DNA of 64,000 nucleotides from Strigops habroptila (lineage: Eukaryota > Chordata > Aves > Psittaciformes > Psittacidae), in contig NC_044278.2 in assembly GCF_004027225.2 (NCBI RefSeq), positions 56,475,743 through 56,539,742 on the forward strand, in the 5' to 3' direction. Made by a program: the position numbers and the translations under genes. Positions 38,959-49,300 of this stretch are shown here, piece after piece. Numbering within the stretch: the stretch's first letter is position 1; every line of letters begins with the position of its first letter. The notes under the pieces were generated by a model. It ran no database searches. It saw only the letters and a list, made by a program, of their open reading frames with translations, and was not told where the DNA came from.

Positions 38959-41900
38959 TTCTGCAGAATGGAAAGAAATGAGGAATTATGCCATTCTGAC
39001 TGTTGTCTCGCCTCATCCAATTCTGGCATTTTTAGCAGGCTGTTCACACTCAGAGCCTCTTGCCTTCTTTCTGCTAGTTCAAAACAACCTGTCCCCTTTA
39101 CGGAGAGCCAGATGGGATATGTCTCATCTGCAAAGGGCAGAACAGATTTTGTCTGATGTGTGGTACCATGTCTTTATAGCTATTTTTATAGTTCTTAAAG
39201 CCCCAGATTCTGACTGAGGCCTCTGGCTGGTTCCGTAATATTAAGCAATTAATATTAAAATAAGTCCTTTGGAACAAAGGTGGTTCTTTATGAGTATTGA
39301 GCGTAATTTAATAGATGTTTCTGGCAATATGCAACATGACAAATCTTTATTTTAGGGTCATATAAATATTACAAAAGTGGCCTCGTAAATTAGACAACAC
39401 ATTAAAATTAGATTTGCTTCACCTTCTGATGACAGGAAGAAGTTAATTGTTAAAACAGAATAATGATAACTCCAAGTGTTCAAAAACCATTACAAGTCAA
39501 ATCATTAGTTGTTATATTGGTACCATATTTGGGATCCTTTCTCCTTGCCTATGGTTCAGGTGGAGGCCATTTTCAAACTGTTCCATGCAACCATCAGGCC
39601 AAAGGCACTTTTTGTTCAATGTTATGATTCTCACATACCCACAAAACCCCAAACCATAGAAAACACTTCAAATATAATCAGAGCTGATAACTCTGGGAAG
39701 AGGAAAAAAGTGGATATCTCATCTTTAAGCAAGCAGCCTGCTCACATAATAAGAACTCAATAATTACTTCAAGCTGTAGGGCGTGTGCCATCTAAAAGGC
39801 CAAGTTAACAAAGTGTCTTGGGCCGGACAATTCCACAGTTCCCTCTAGCCTAAAAGCAGTGTCATACCTAACAACTCAGCTTTTAAGGGCCTAGGCTATC
39901 AAAGATGAGCTCATTAGACATATTATCAGCATAATGAATGCTTAGATCTACTACTCTTCAACTTTAGTCCTTGATCTGAAGAAAATCTGTGCAGTTGAAG
40001 GAAAGAGTCAGGCACTGGGAAATGTTCGGGTAAGAGCCTGAAATTCAAGAGCTACTGGGCTTCAGAGCCTAGATTCAGGTTAACGGCAGGAGAAATCAGA
40101 GAAGAGATACCCAGAAAAATGCAGAGCGTTTTGACCAGTGAAATGGAGGACAATGAGAAGCAGTAATGTGACAAAAAAAGAAGAGCTCTGCACAGGAAGG
40201 AGACATCAATGGATGGCAGGGATTGCATTGGAGCACAGAGTAATCCTCAGACATTCCCCAGTTTTAGTGCTTTGCTCTAATGACCCTGGAAAATAGTAAA
40301 GGGCCCATATTTTATTTCAGGTTATCCAGTAAATCTAATCCTTGGTTCTTGGCTCCTGAGGCTTTTCCAGTTAGCTCACGTTTCTTGAGGGTGATATCTC
40401 TTAGGGACCACGCGTCATTGGGACTGATTTAAAGCCAGTCTCTTTCCACCCTCTTTTCTCCAGAAGACCCCATAAAAAGGACATGCAGGTGTACTGCAGT
40501 TAGCAATAAAAGCAACATACTTGTCATTTAGCAATCCAAAAGCTAGGACCAGACTTGTGCATGTGTAATTTTACCAGTTGAAAGTTTAATTCGCTGCCTG
40601 CCTCTTATTTGCAGCCTCACATACTTGGACTGTGTGGGCAGGGAGAGCTCAGATATGAGTTCAGACACAAACATTTACGCTTTCTCAAATCTTACATGCA
40701 CAGTTTTACTTAGAAAGGGAAAGACTAAATTCTTGGGAGTGTCTACATTGCTGAAATCTTTGGCTAGCAAAGCCTGGCAGACACTAGATTTTATAGGTTT
40801 TTTAAAATAAGGCCAACTCTTGTTTTTATTTATCATGGATTACATGTCCTCAGGTTTAATATAAATACCCAGGACTTTGGATTCCTCATGTGACTGAGAG
40901 GTTGTTACAGACAATGGAAAAATTTTCACTGCCTTCAGATACTTGAGCTTGCCTATATTAATAAAAAAAGCAGTTTACTAGCAACAGAGGAAGTCCCTGT
41001 CGATGATATGAGAACAAGAGTTTTTCTGCTCTTGACCAGTGGGATGTTTCATACTTTCTGCTCTTTTTTTATAGTGAAGTTTTGCAAGTCTGGCCCTTGA
41101 CTCTGGCATGCTCAAATACAAAGGCTTTAAACTGTTTTGAAATTAAGGATTTAGCAAACAAACACAGGAATCTTCAGAGGCTCACACCCAACTGTTTGTT
41201 ATCTTTCTGCTGCTGTACGTATTTGTAAAACTCAGCTATGTGAGCTGGGCATTACACAAGAACTTTCAGCTTCTGTTTGGTGTCTTTAAACTAAAGTTCT
41301 CTCCTCTTACCCCTTTGAGGAAAAATGTGCTTGTTAATGTGAACCCTGAGCACTCCAAAACAGAATGCAAATAAAAGAGGTTTAAAAATATAGCTCACTG
41401 ACTTACAGACCATTTCTCATAGTTGTGGGTTGTAACTGATAATTTTGGGATACCTCATGTCACAGGTTCAGCCAATATCACTAAGTGTAAGTACAATTCA
41501 TCCCAGGTTAGGCTCTCCAAACATGCCAATACACAGGTGTTTTCCTTGAACAAGTAACTTAAGGGTTGCATGAGCCTTTGTCTTTTCTTACCTTTCCTTG
41601 AGCACCGTGATTGAAAGTTTAGTGTTATTGCATACCAATCCTTACTTCACTGTCATTTACTGTTTGCTCAATATGCAGTGCAAAACCTGAACTACTCACC
41701 ATTTCTTAAATGGCATCATTGTGGAGAACTCACCTGTTTCTCAGCGGCTCAGTAACTGGCTTGCTTCCCCTCCTAGCACAGGCTCACACTACCCCGCAGC
41801 ACTGGTGTCTGCATCATCTTTCTGCTCAGACATGCCACACTCAAGGTGCCATTCATGAGTAACCTGGCACTGATAAAGATACGAATGGTTTGCTGTGAGA

Positions 41901-43813
41901 GGTGATGTGCTTTGACATCAGAAAAGAGCAAAGGTTACTGTTGCTTCTCCTCTAACTACTAACCATTGCATAAATAAGCTAGAGGGTCAACCAGAGAAAA
42001 GATGAAGCCTGAACAGTGCTTGAGCTCCTGGGGGCCAGGAGTGAACCAAAAGCCCTTCAAAACTGTGGGTCACAGAGGCCAGCAGGAAAGTGGCAAAAAG
42101 TCCAGCAATCTGCTTTCTGCTGCCTGCAAGGAGCCCTCAGGTGGGTGAAGCTTGGTTTCTGGGAACACTGCAGCATGATACTATGTCCTCCTTATCACAT
42201 TTCAGCATTTCTGAAGCAGAGGAAATGGATTTTTGTTCATTCCAGCTTACCCTTCAAGTTAACCCCAAGTGTAAGAAAGTCAGGAACTGGTTAACGAAGG
42301 CAAAAAACAAACACACACAAAAAATTAAATTGAGAGTCTTTTTTTGTCTCCCTTTTCTGTATGGTATAACATTTTTGTACTTTTTCCCTTATCAACAAAG
42401 TAGCAGACTTAACAAAGAAAGTCAGGCCAATCCTCACTTTTTCCCTTGCACAAAGTAAAACCATATTCCAAGAGCTGGGAAACCCAGGAAACCCCTGTGA
42501 AGTCTGCAGTAGCATCGGAGCTGACAGAAGGATTGGTAAAGGGTTTGTGGCTTCACACAGTGCCAATATTAGGCCATGTGTCCGGGCCTGAAAGGGGTTC
42601 ATGGTTATCTACACACATTTACAAGCAAACATACAGTAAATAGGGGAAGGCCGGATTAAGACGCAGCACTGTGTTACAACTACAGGTTGTGAGACTCAGA
42701 GGTAATGGCTTTCACTTCTTGGTTTTCAGGAATTTTGTCCTGGCAGCATCTGAACCGTGGGCTGCAGGTACTCTTCACAGAAGATGCCCCAGTCCTGTCC
42801 TGACCTCATATCAAGACTAGATATGTACACTTTATGCCTGTTTGATAAGAAGAAATGCGCTGGCACGTATCAGGGGCTTGCTATTGTACTCAATATGATC
42901 CCAGCTTGGGATATCACAGCATGAGCACCAAGGGTCACATCACAAAATACATCTCTGCTACGGTTTAGACACAGCCTGGAAGGACTTGTGGCAGCCTTTT
43001 ATGCTGTCTGCGGAATCCCAGATTCAAAGGATCTGCTCTTAAATCCCAACCTAAAGGAATGCCACAAAGACTCATGTCATGCTTGGTATCAATAAACTTT
43101 GTACTATTTGTTCTTTAAACATCTGTATACATTTATTTGCTTGTGACTTTGGACTAAGTCTTCCAATCTGGATCATTCTCTCCTGTATTTCAGGTCTATC
43201 TTTCTATATTTCCTGTCTTTACCCACAACTGTGTTATCTCCAGAAAGTGAGGAGCGCACGCTCCAGAGCGAGACGTAGGCATTTGCCATCCGTGGTTGGA
43301 AAGACCTACCACAAGGGAACAGAAAATTCCACATAACCCCAAACACACGTTACAGCACACCACAGCCTGGGCGTGTGTGGGGCTGGCAGTGCCAACACCT
43401 CCCACCAGAAACCTCACCACTTTCGGTTGCCACCTTCGGGGTTGTCCCAAGCACCGACTGCGTTGGCATACCAGAGAGCTTGGGGGTCAGAAGACCTTGC
43501 ACTGCACTGCCTGTGCCAAGTGCAGAGACAGCCGCACTCGTGGCACACACTTTCAGTCAGAAAGTGGAGAATTTTGACATGAGCCAGCCCAAAAAAACTC
43601 CCGCCGGCCGCTGTTCCCCGGGGTCCTTGGGTAAAGGCTGTGCAGAGCTGGATCGCTTCAGTGGAATGTTTTAGTTCCTGCACCCAAGCCTCCTCATGCT
43701 CCTCGTCCCCATGTGTAAAACCGACAGTCAAGGCAGCCTCTAACGTGTCACCCAGGGGCTGTCGGAGGGGTGGAGGCGCCGCGCCCCGTTTCCCTACCGC
43801 GGCCTCCGTCGCC

Positions 43814-43825
43814 CCCCGCCCCGCC
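43814..43825 (-). promoter_or_regulatory. Candidate GC box (Sp/KLF-type) in the CpG island
   Basis: The plus strand reads CCCCGCCCCGCC, giving GGCGGGGCGGGG on the minus strand, a good match to Sp1/KLF sites. It sits about 330 bp upstream of the ATP10A start codon, inside the CpG island. Occupancy is inferred only. Confidence 0.45.
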
Positions 43826-44086
43826 ATGTCGCCCGGGACGGCGGCCGCCGCAGCCCCGTCGCCCTGGGCCGGCCCGCCAGCGCGACGGGGCGAGGCCCGC
43901 GGGAGGAGGGCTCGGCTCGCCGCCGGCCCACGTCCGCTCCCCGGCCGGGGAGGAGGAGAAAGCGAGAGAGGTCCCGGCAGAGCGGTTGGGAGAGGGTTTG
44001 AGAGAGCCCTCCTCCCCCTTCTCCCACCCCGGAGGGGAAGAGGAAAGGAGAGCCGTGGCGGGCGGCAGAGGATGATGATAACTTAG
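43826..44086 (+). other. Candidate upstream ORF in the ATP10A leader (86 codons)
   Basis: An ATG with C at -1 and -2, G at -3 and T at +4 opens a frame that runs 86 codons to TAG at 44084-44086, 64 bases before the ATP10A ATG and in a different frame. The predicted peptide is rich in Ala, Gly, Pro and Arg, as expected from any GC-rich leader, and has no domain I recognise. Two more ATGs in the same frame at 44072 and 44075 precede the shared stop, so even a shorter leader would contain a tiny uORF (M-M-I-T). It matters only if transcription starts upstream of it. Confidence 0.3.
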
Positions 44087-44150
44087 GGCCGTGCCTGGTG
44101 CTGGAAGCTGCCCGCGCTGCCCGGGCGAGGCGGCTGGGAGGGCGACAGCG

Positions 44151-44593
44151 ATGTCCCAGGGCACGGCAGGGGGAGAGGGAGCACCCCAGGTGCTGCCGGA
44201 GGGGAAGGAGAGACAGAGGAAGAGGAGGCGGAGGAAGAAGAAGGAGAGTAAGACGCGGCTGGTACGCTCCAACGTGCTGTTACCTGAGGCTGAGGTGGAA
44301 AAGTCCAGGAGCACAGTCCTGGCCTGCAACCGTCTCAAGACCACCAAATACACAGCTCTCTCCTTCCTGCCTAAGAACCTCTTTGAGCAGTTCCATCGCC
44401 TGGCCAACGTCTACTTTGTGTTCATCGCGCTCCTCAACTTCGTGCCGGCTGTCAACGCCTTCCAACCGGAGCTGGCCTTGGCCCCCGTGCTCTTCATCTT
44501 GGCGGTCACTGCCATCAAGGACCTGTGGGAGGATTACAGCCGCTACCGCTCCGACAAGGAGATCAACCACATGGAGTGCCTGGTGTACAGCAG
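44151..44593 (+). CDS. ATP10A: ATP10A first coding exon (class V P4-ATPase lipid flippase), 5' part of gene
   Basis: This exon encodes residues 1-147 plus two bases of codon 148 of a P4-ATPase. Such proteins flip phospholipids from the outer to the cytoplasmic leaflet, and the ATP10 family works with a CDC50/TMEM30 subunit. A basic tract lies at about residues 19-32, NRLKTTKYT at 60-68, [12 protein letters not shown] at 72-83, membrane segment 1 at about 86-103, segment 2 at about 107-124, and the [15 protein letters not shown] region at 125-139. [19 protein letters not shown] is the match I recall for human ATP10A; ATP10B and ATP10D have LYFLF and LNW here, so ATP10A is preferred. The start is the first in-frame ATG after TAA at 44079-44081; its context has G at -3 and T at +4. 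An in-frame GTG at 44091 is not needed. The catalytic DKTGT, ATP-binding and later membrane domains lie on exons outside the window. The N-terminal basic run is longer than I recall in human. Confidence 0.93.
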
Positions 44594-44599
44594 GTGAGA
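44591..44599 (+). other. ATP10A: Splice donor of ATP10A exon 1 (CAG|GTGAGA)
   Basis: The sequence CAG|GTGAGA is a near-consensus vertebrate donor. The intron begins at 44594, leaving the coding sequence in phase 2 with AG of an arginine codon. Reading through would meet TGA at 44595-44597. The human protein also continues from a ...YSR or ...FSR sequence into EEKKY at the corresponding point, which agrees with an exon end here. Confidence 0.9.
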
Positions 44600-46148
44600 C
44601 GGGGCAGGTGCGTGCCGGGGTGGCAGCCGGTGGTGGAGCTCTGCTGGGCATGAGGATTTGGGTAAGCAGAAGTGGTCAGCAGGTCTGTTGTGGAGGGTTT
44701 TCGTTTCCACTCCATGTGCAAAGAAACTTAGAGTTGCCCCTGGAGCTGGTGTCTCCCATCTCTTTACTGGGAACTGCAGGAGTTCCTACAGTGCTGTACG
44801 TTGTGGTGAAAGCGAATCTGCTCTGTTTGGTGGTGTCCCACAGTAAATCACTGATTTATGAGTAAGCAATGTTTTTTTATAGGTGTACACATGTGCTCCA
44901 GGCTTCTTAGTGTTTTACACTTTAAAGGAAAGACAGTGCATGGCAAAGTGAGTGTAAGCATCACTCAAGCAGTATTTGATTTGCAAGCCTTTATGTGATC
45001 GCTTCCCAGTGTGAGCGGTCAGTTACACCAGTGAATAGTTTCAGTCATTAATTTGGTTATAGCAATATGAGACCTCACTCAAGTAATCTGCTATTAAATC
45101 TTCACTGAGTGAAAGAAGGATAAAGGCCAGAGGCTTCTGAATTTGAGCTAGGTCTGTGAGGTTTCCTGACATGTGAATTAGTGAGCTTAAGCTGTGTTTG
45201 CTTTTCTACAGAATAAGGCAGCCTTTTCTTTGAACATTCACTTTTAAGCAAACACTTTTTATTTATCATCCCAAGTATTATTATTCCCTGCGACTTCGCT
45301 ATTTCCCAGTGCTCATGGATAAAGCGTTAGGTCATTTATCTCCTTCAGATTTACTTTTTTTTTCCTAAATGATCCATGCTATACATTCAGAGCACAGCCT
45401 TGGTATCCATAAATCAGACTGAAATAACTTTTGCACCAACATTTATGTCCTCAGAATCCAGCTTTACTGAATTTTTGGTTTGCTTTTCTCTCAGTGACAG
45501 ATAGTCATCTCATAGTAGCTAAGGCTATGGTTTTCTGGGGACTGAGAGAAGAATGTATGTTTCGAGAGAGCAGGTTTTAGTTTTGTTTCTGAGGCTTCTA
45601 AGTTTAACAGAAACGAAACACGTGCCAAGAAGCTTACACTCTGATTCCACAGCCTGCCTGGGAGGGGTCCTCTGGGCTGTCGTAAGCTCCGAGGCAGAGC
45701 GCAACTCTCCTATTGCAAGAAAGGCATGTGGGAAGAAAACCCCAAAAGCTAAAAAGGACTCAGAATAGGCTGCATTTTCAACATCAGCAGTCTCAGCTTG
45801 TTATTTCACAAAGTCGTATCACCCAAGAAATCTCACCCTGGGATATTCCCCCCCCAGTAGATATGCATGCATGGGAACACAAGTAAAATGGCTTATTTCT
45901 GTAAACTAAACCAAAAATAACCTAGCCAAATCACACACGTAGGCATCACTAACCTAAGGCTGTAGTTAGCGCCTTGCTTGTCTGTAGTTGTCCTTAACTG
46001 TGAACACTTTTGGTGTTGAGAGAGATGGGTGGCAGGAGGGCTAATAAGGGTCTACTCTTGCAGTAAAGTATAATAGTACTGATGAGGATGGTTAATCTAG
46101 CCTTTACCGAGTGAAATCAGTTTGGAAATAAGCTCTTGTGTCTCCTAG

Positions 46149-46388
46149 GCTGAAAAGAAAGAAGTACCTGTTGCGGAAGCTATTCGAAATATTAATGAAT
46201 ACCAGTACTGGGATATCAATTCTAGAATGTTTCTTCCCCCTGCAATTTTCCGTATCTTTCTCTGCTGCCAAAAAATTAGACATGACTGTGAGAAAAGGTG
46301 TACCTTTGGTGTTAAAATCACTTGTGCTCTCTTGGGCATGCCAGCTGAGTGCATTGCCCTTTGTAATGCCTGTGCTGTTCCAGAGTAA
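46149..46388 (+). other. Unassigned open segment behind a good splice acceptor in ATP10A intron 1
   Basis: The pyrimidine-rich sequence ending TCTTGTGTCTCCTAG precedes a frame open for 79 codons to TAA at 46386. It begins AEKKEVPVAEAIRNINEYQY and has a cysteine-rich second half. In the frame that would follow from ATP10A exon 1 (phase 2), the stretch is also open, to a stop at 46393-46395, and would read LKRKKYLLRKLFEI at its start. I recognise neither product. An open frame of this size is common by chance, so this is a candidate only. Confidence 0.15.
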
Positions 46389-49300
46389 AAGTTAGAATTG
46401 TTCCTTTTACTGCAGAGTTTAGATTACTGCTAAGTGACACACAGATTGATTTGGGAGTAGTTTGCCTTCGCATTTGCATCAGCCTAATCTCTGTGGGGCA
46501 GCAAACATGTAAGTTTAGGAACTCTGTTAGCTCTTCAGGCACAGCTTTCTGTCTGGAAGCAGAGATGAATGGTGTGTCCATACAGCCTGTTGCAGGAGCC
46601 TGGTTTCTGGTAGCAGCTCACCTATTTCCACCTTCCAGCAATCCCTAGGAAAAGCTTCCCTCCCACAATTGAAAAACAAAAACAAAACAGAAGATTAAAA
46701 TAATTTGCTTATATGTTTTTAAGCTGACCCCTTTTTTTATTTTTTAGCCTTTTTTAAACTTCACCAAGCCACCTTTTTGAACATCCTCCAGCTCCAGTGA
46801 GTGAGGTGGGACTAGAAACTTGCTATTTTGGGAGATAAAAGCTAAGATTCTCACTAACTCAAGTGACAGGGAACCAAGATTGAGAGATTTGTATCAAGGT
46901 CATGAAAGTTGCTGGGTGTGAGTTCAGAAAAGCTGTTTTCTCAGAAAGGTATCATGCCAGGAGAAACACAAGGGATTGGACGTGACTTTTTGTTTCTTCA
47001 TTTTGTTTCTGGAAAAATGTTGAAGTATAGATGTCACATAAGGAAGCAATAAATGACAGCTTTCCTCCCCACATCCGTTTTATCTTGATCACTTTATCAG
47101 TTTTAACACCTTTTGGCCAAGCCAGACTCTCTCTCGCCCCTGCCCCCCTGCTCTACCACTTCCTTTTGGTGTGGTGGAGGCAGACTTGATGCAAATGCTG
47201 TCCTCGATAGAGATGCTTCTGTAGGTAGGGCAGGTTAATGAACATAGCTGTAGTCGTGTGCTCCCCTATGGGCTGTCAGAGAGCAATGGCTCTTCTCTTG
47301 CTGGTCAGTGCTTCGTAGCTTTGAAAGAGGTCTTCTGCACTGTGATGGGCTCTCTTTCCTGCCAGCCTCCCATGCAGCTGCAAGAGTGCCACCTGAAACG
47401 TGGACCACAGCATTCAAACACAGACTACAGCAAATGACAGCCAATTGTAACAGTCGGCAACTTGAGACAGGGACTTTTGCTTCACAGTAGCAGAGAAAAA
47501 CCCTCTATCTCATGTTATATACTGTTTAGTGATCAAGTAAAGGCTTGAGTCGTGTTCTGTGTGTTCTGTCATATATCCTCCATGTGCTGCTTTCCGGGCA
47601 GCTGAAGTACATGTTCCTGTTAGATACAAGCAGCAATTGATGCAAGATCTACAGGACAGGGAGAAAGCATAGGGATGGGCAGAGCCTACTGGTACTCATT
47701 AGGAGGAGGTTCAACAGCATGTAACTGGTGTCCACTGTGAGATCCTCCAGAACACCCCATGCAGGCAGATCATGTCAGTAGTCTGATCTGGGGGAAAATA
47801 CTGTTGTCCTGCTATTCTGACTGCTTGACAGCTGGTGTGCAGACTAGGCGTTCTTCCTCCCGCTTGCGCAGTGGTGTGGACTCAGATGACCCATTCTCAT
47901 ACAGCTACTGCTGAATCAATGACTCAGTGGCTCATAGTTGGCAACACTTACCATACGATAGAACAGCAAAGCATGATGCAACCTAAAGTAAAAAGCTGAA
48001 GAGAAATGCAGCTTGTTTTCGCAGAAAGAAGACTGCTTTCATTTAGAAATTCTGAATGTTTTGGAGAGTCCTTCAAAAGATACTGCTTTCTAGAGTCAGA
48101 TGGTGGAAAGGGAAAAGACCTGGTTCTTTGAATAATTTGAAAGAAGCTGTTGAGTTTGAATTGGCAACATATGTCACAGAATGAAGCATGCTGGAGAACT
48201 GCAGACTTCTGCTGCTCTGTGATGGGGTTTGCAGGTCTGCCTGTAAAAGTAGTCAGGGTCTTGACAGCCAAAGAGGGAAAGTTTCTTAGACAAGAGAAGT
48301 TAATAGGACCTCTCTGGAGGCCTTCAAGGATACCTCTCCCATTTGGCAATACAGAGGAAATTAGGCACTTATTTAGGAGGACAGTTTTACAGGTCACCTA
48401 GAATTTAGATTCCATGCAGGTGCTTAAGTTAGGAATGCTAGATCACGGCCAAAACTCTTTCTTAGTTTAAATGGAGGAAAGTTACAAGGGCATTAGAACC
48501 CAGCCTGCAGAAAATTGCTTTGTGTACATAACCTCTGCCAACCAGTGATGATCTTAGCCTCCTCTCTTTGTTCCTTTCCCTCATTTCCATCACCCAGGGA
48601 TGGATGTGGAAGACTGGAGAGTACAAGTTCACAATCATAGCAGTGTAATCTTGTTTGGCTAGTTACATTTCTGCATTATTATCTTGGACTCGGACAATGG
48701 GAGGGTGATTTTTTTCTTTGCAGTTACTGTCCTCCAGCACTCACCAGCTTTGGGTGGAGTTGTGGATCGCACATGTAAATGTTCGCTCCAGATAATTCCA
48801 GGATGCACACATTGCTGCCATTGTTAAATATTTGATAGAACTAAATTTGCTACTGGAGCAGAAGTGTTAAAATTCTTCTAAGCAGGGGCTTTGTTTTCAG
48901 TGTGCTGTTACAAAGTATGGTATACATTTACATGGTATGTAAATAGAAGATGAAAAGTGATAACTACAATCACAACAAATAATGGCACTCATCCAGCAGG
49001 GAATTACGTTTTGTTACTGACTCAGTGCTGTGTTGGTGAAATAATCTCTGCTATCGTTTTTCTAGGAGCCTCATGATCAAAACCAAAGGGCTTTGCTTTT
49101 TAAATCTACTCTCTAACTCTTGCTGTGTCCATTGAAGATTATTGCTAAAGAGTGTAATGGTCTCTGCATACTGATCAGAGTGTTAACTACTTCTGTCAAC
49201 CTGTGACTTAAAAAATCCATGACAAATTGGAATTTATGACTGGATATTTGTCTCCCCTGAGGTGTGGAAAATGTTTAATGGGGCACTCAGGCAGCTATCA

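Larger units (their letters stand above)
33145..43734. other. Upstream flank of ATP10A, no gene seen
   Basis: AT-rich non-coding DNA with simple repeats at 35832, 37979 and 38911. A small G+C-richer patch at about 36,425-36,600 contains a donor-like CAG|GTACGA but no recognisable protein. From about 43,240 CpG frequency rises toward the ATP10A island. Confidence 0.55.
43735..44640 (+). promoter_or_regulatory. ATP10A: CpG island covering ATP10A promoter, 5' UTR and exon 1
   Basis: Base composition changes abruptly from AT-rich flanks to very G+C- and CpG-rich sequence, densest at about 43,780-44,180 and continuing through the coding exon. No TATA box is evident at a sensible distance, so a CpG-island promoter with dispersed start sites is likely. 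The transcription start cannot be placed from sequence alone. It probably lies between about 43,750 and 44,070. The boundaries given are by eye. Confidence 0.8.

Noticed and set aside
1-43730. Exons of a GABA-receptor gene expected by synteny upstream of ATP10A
   Set aside because: No receptor-like protein sequence was seen in any frame. The interval appears intergenic.
44091-44150. N-terminal extension of ATP10A starting at 44091
   Set aside because: The codon at 44091 is GTG. The first in-frame ATG after the upstream TAA is 44151, so the extension is not supported.
43748-44407. 219-codon minus-strand open frame across the CpG island and ATP10A exon 1
   Set aside because: It is antisense to a clearly conserved coding exon. 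GC-rich DNA has few stop codons, and the composition (Ser/Pro/Gly/Arg-rich) is that of a shadow frame.
44098-44865. 255-codon plus-strand frame overlapping ATP10A exon 1
   Set aside because: It is in the wrong frame relative to the recognised flippase sequence and runs past the splice donor into the intron. It is a shadow.
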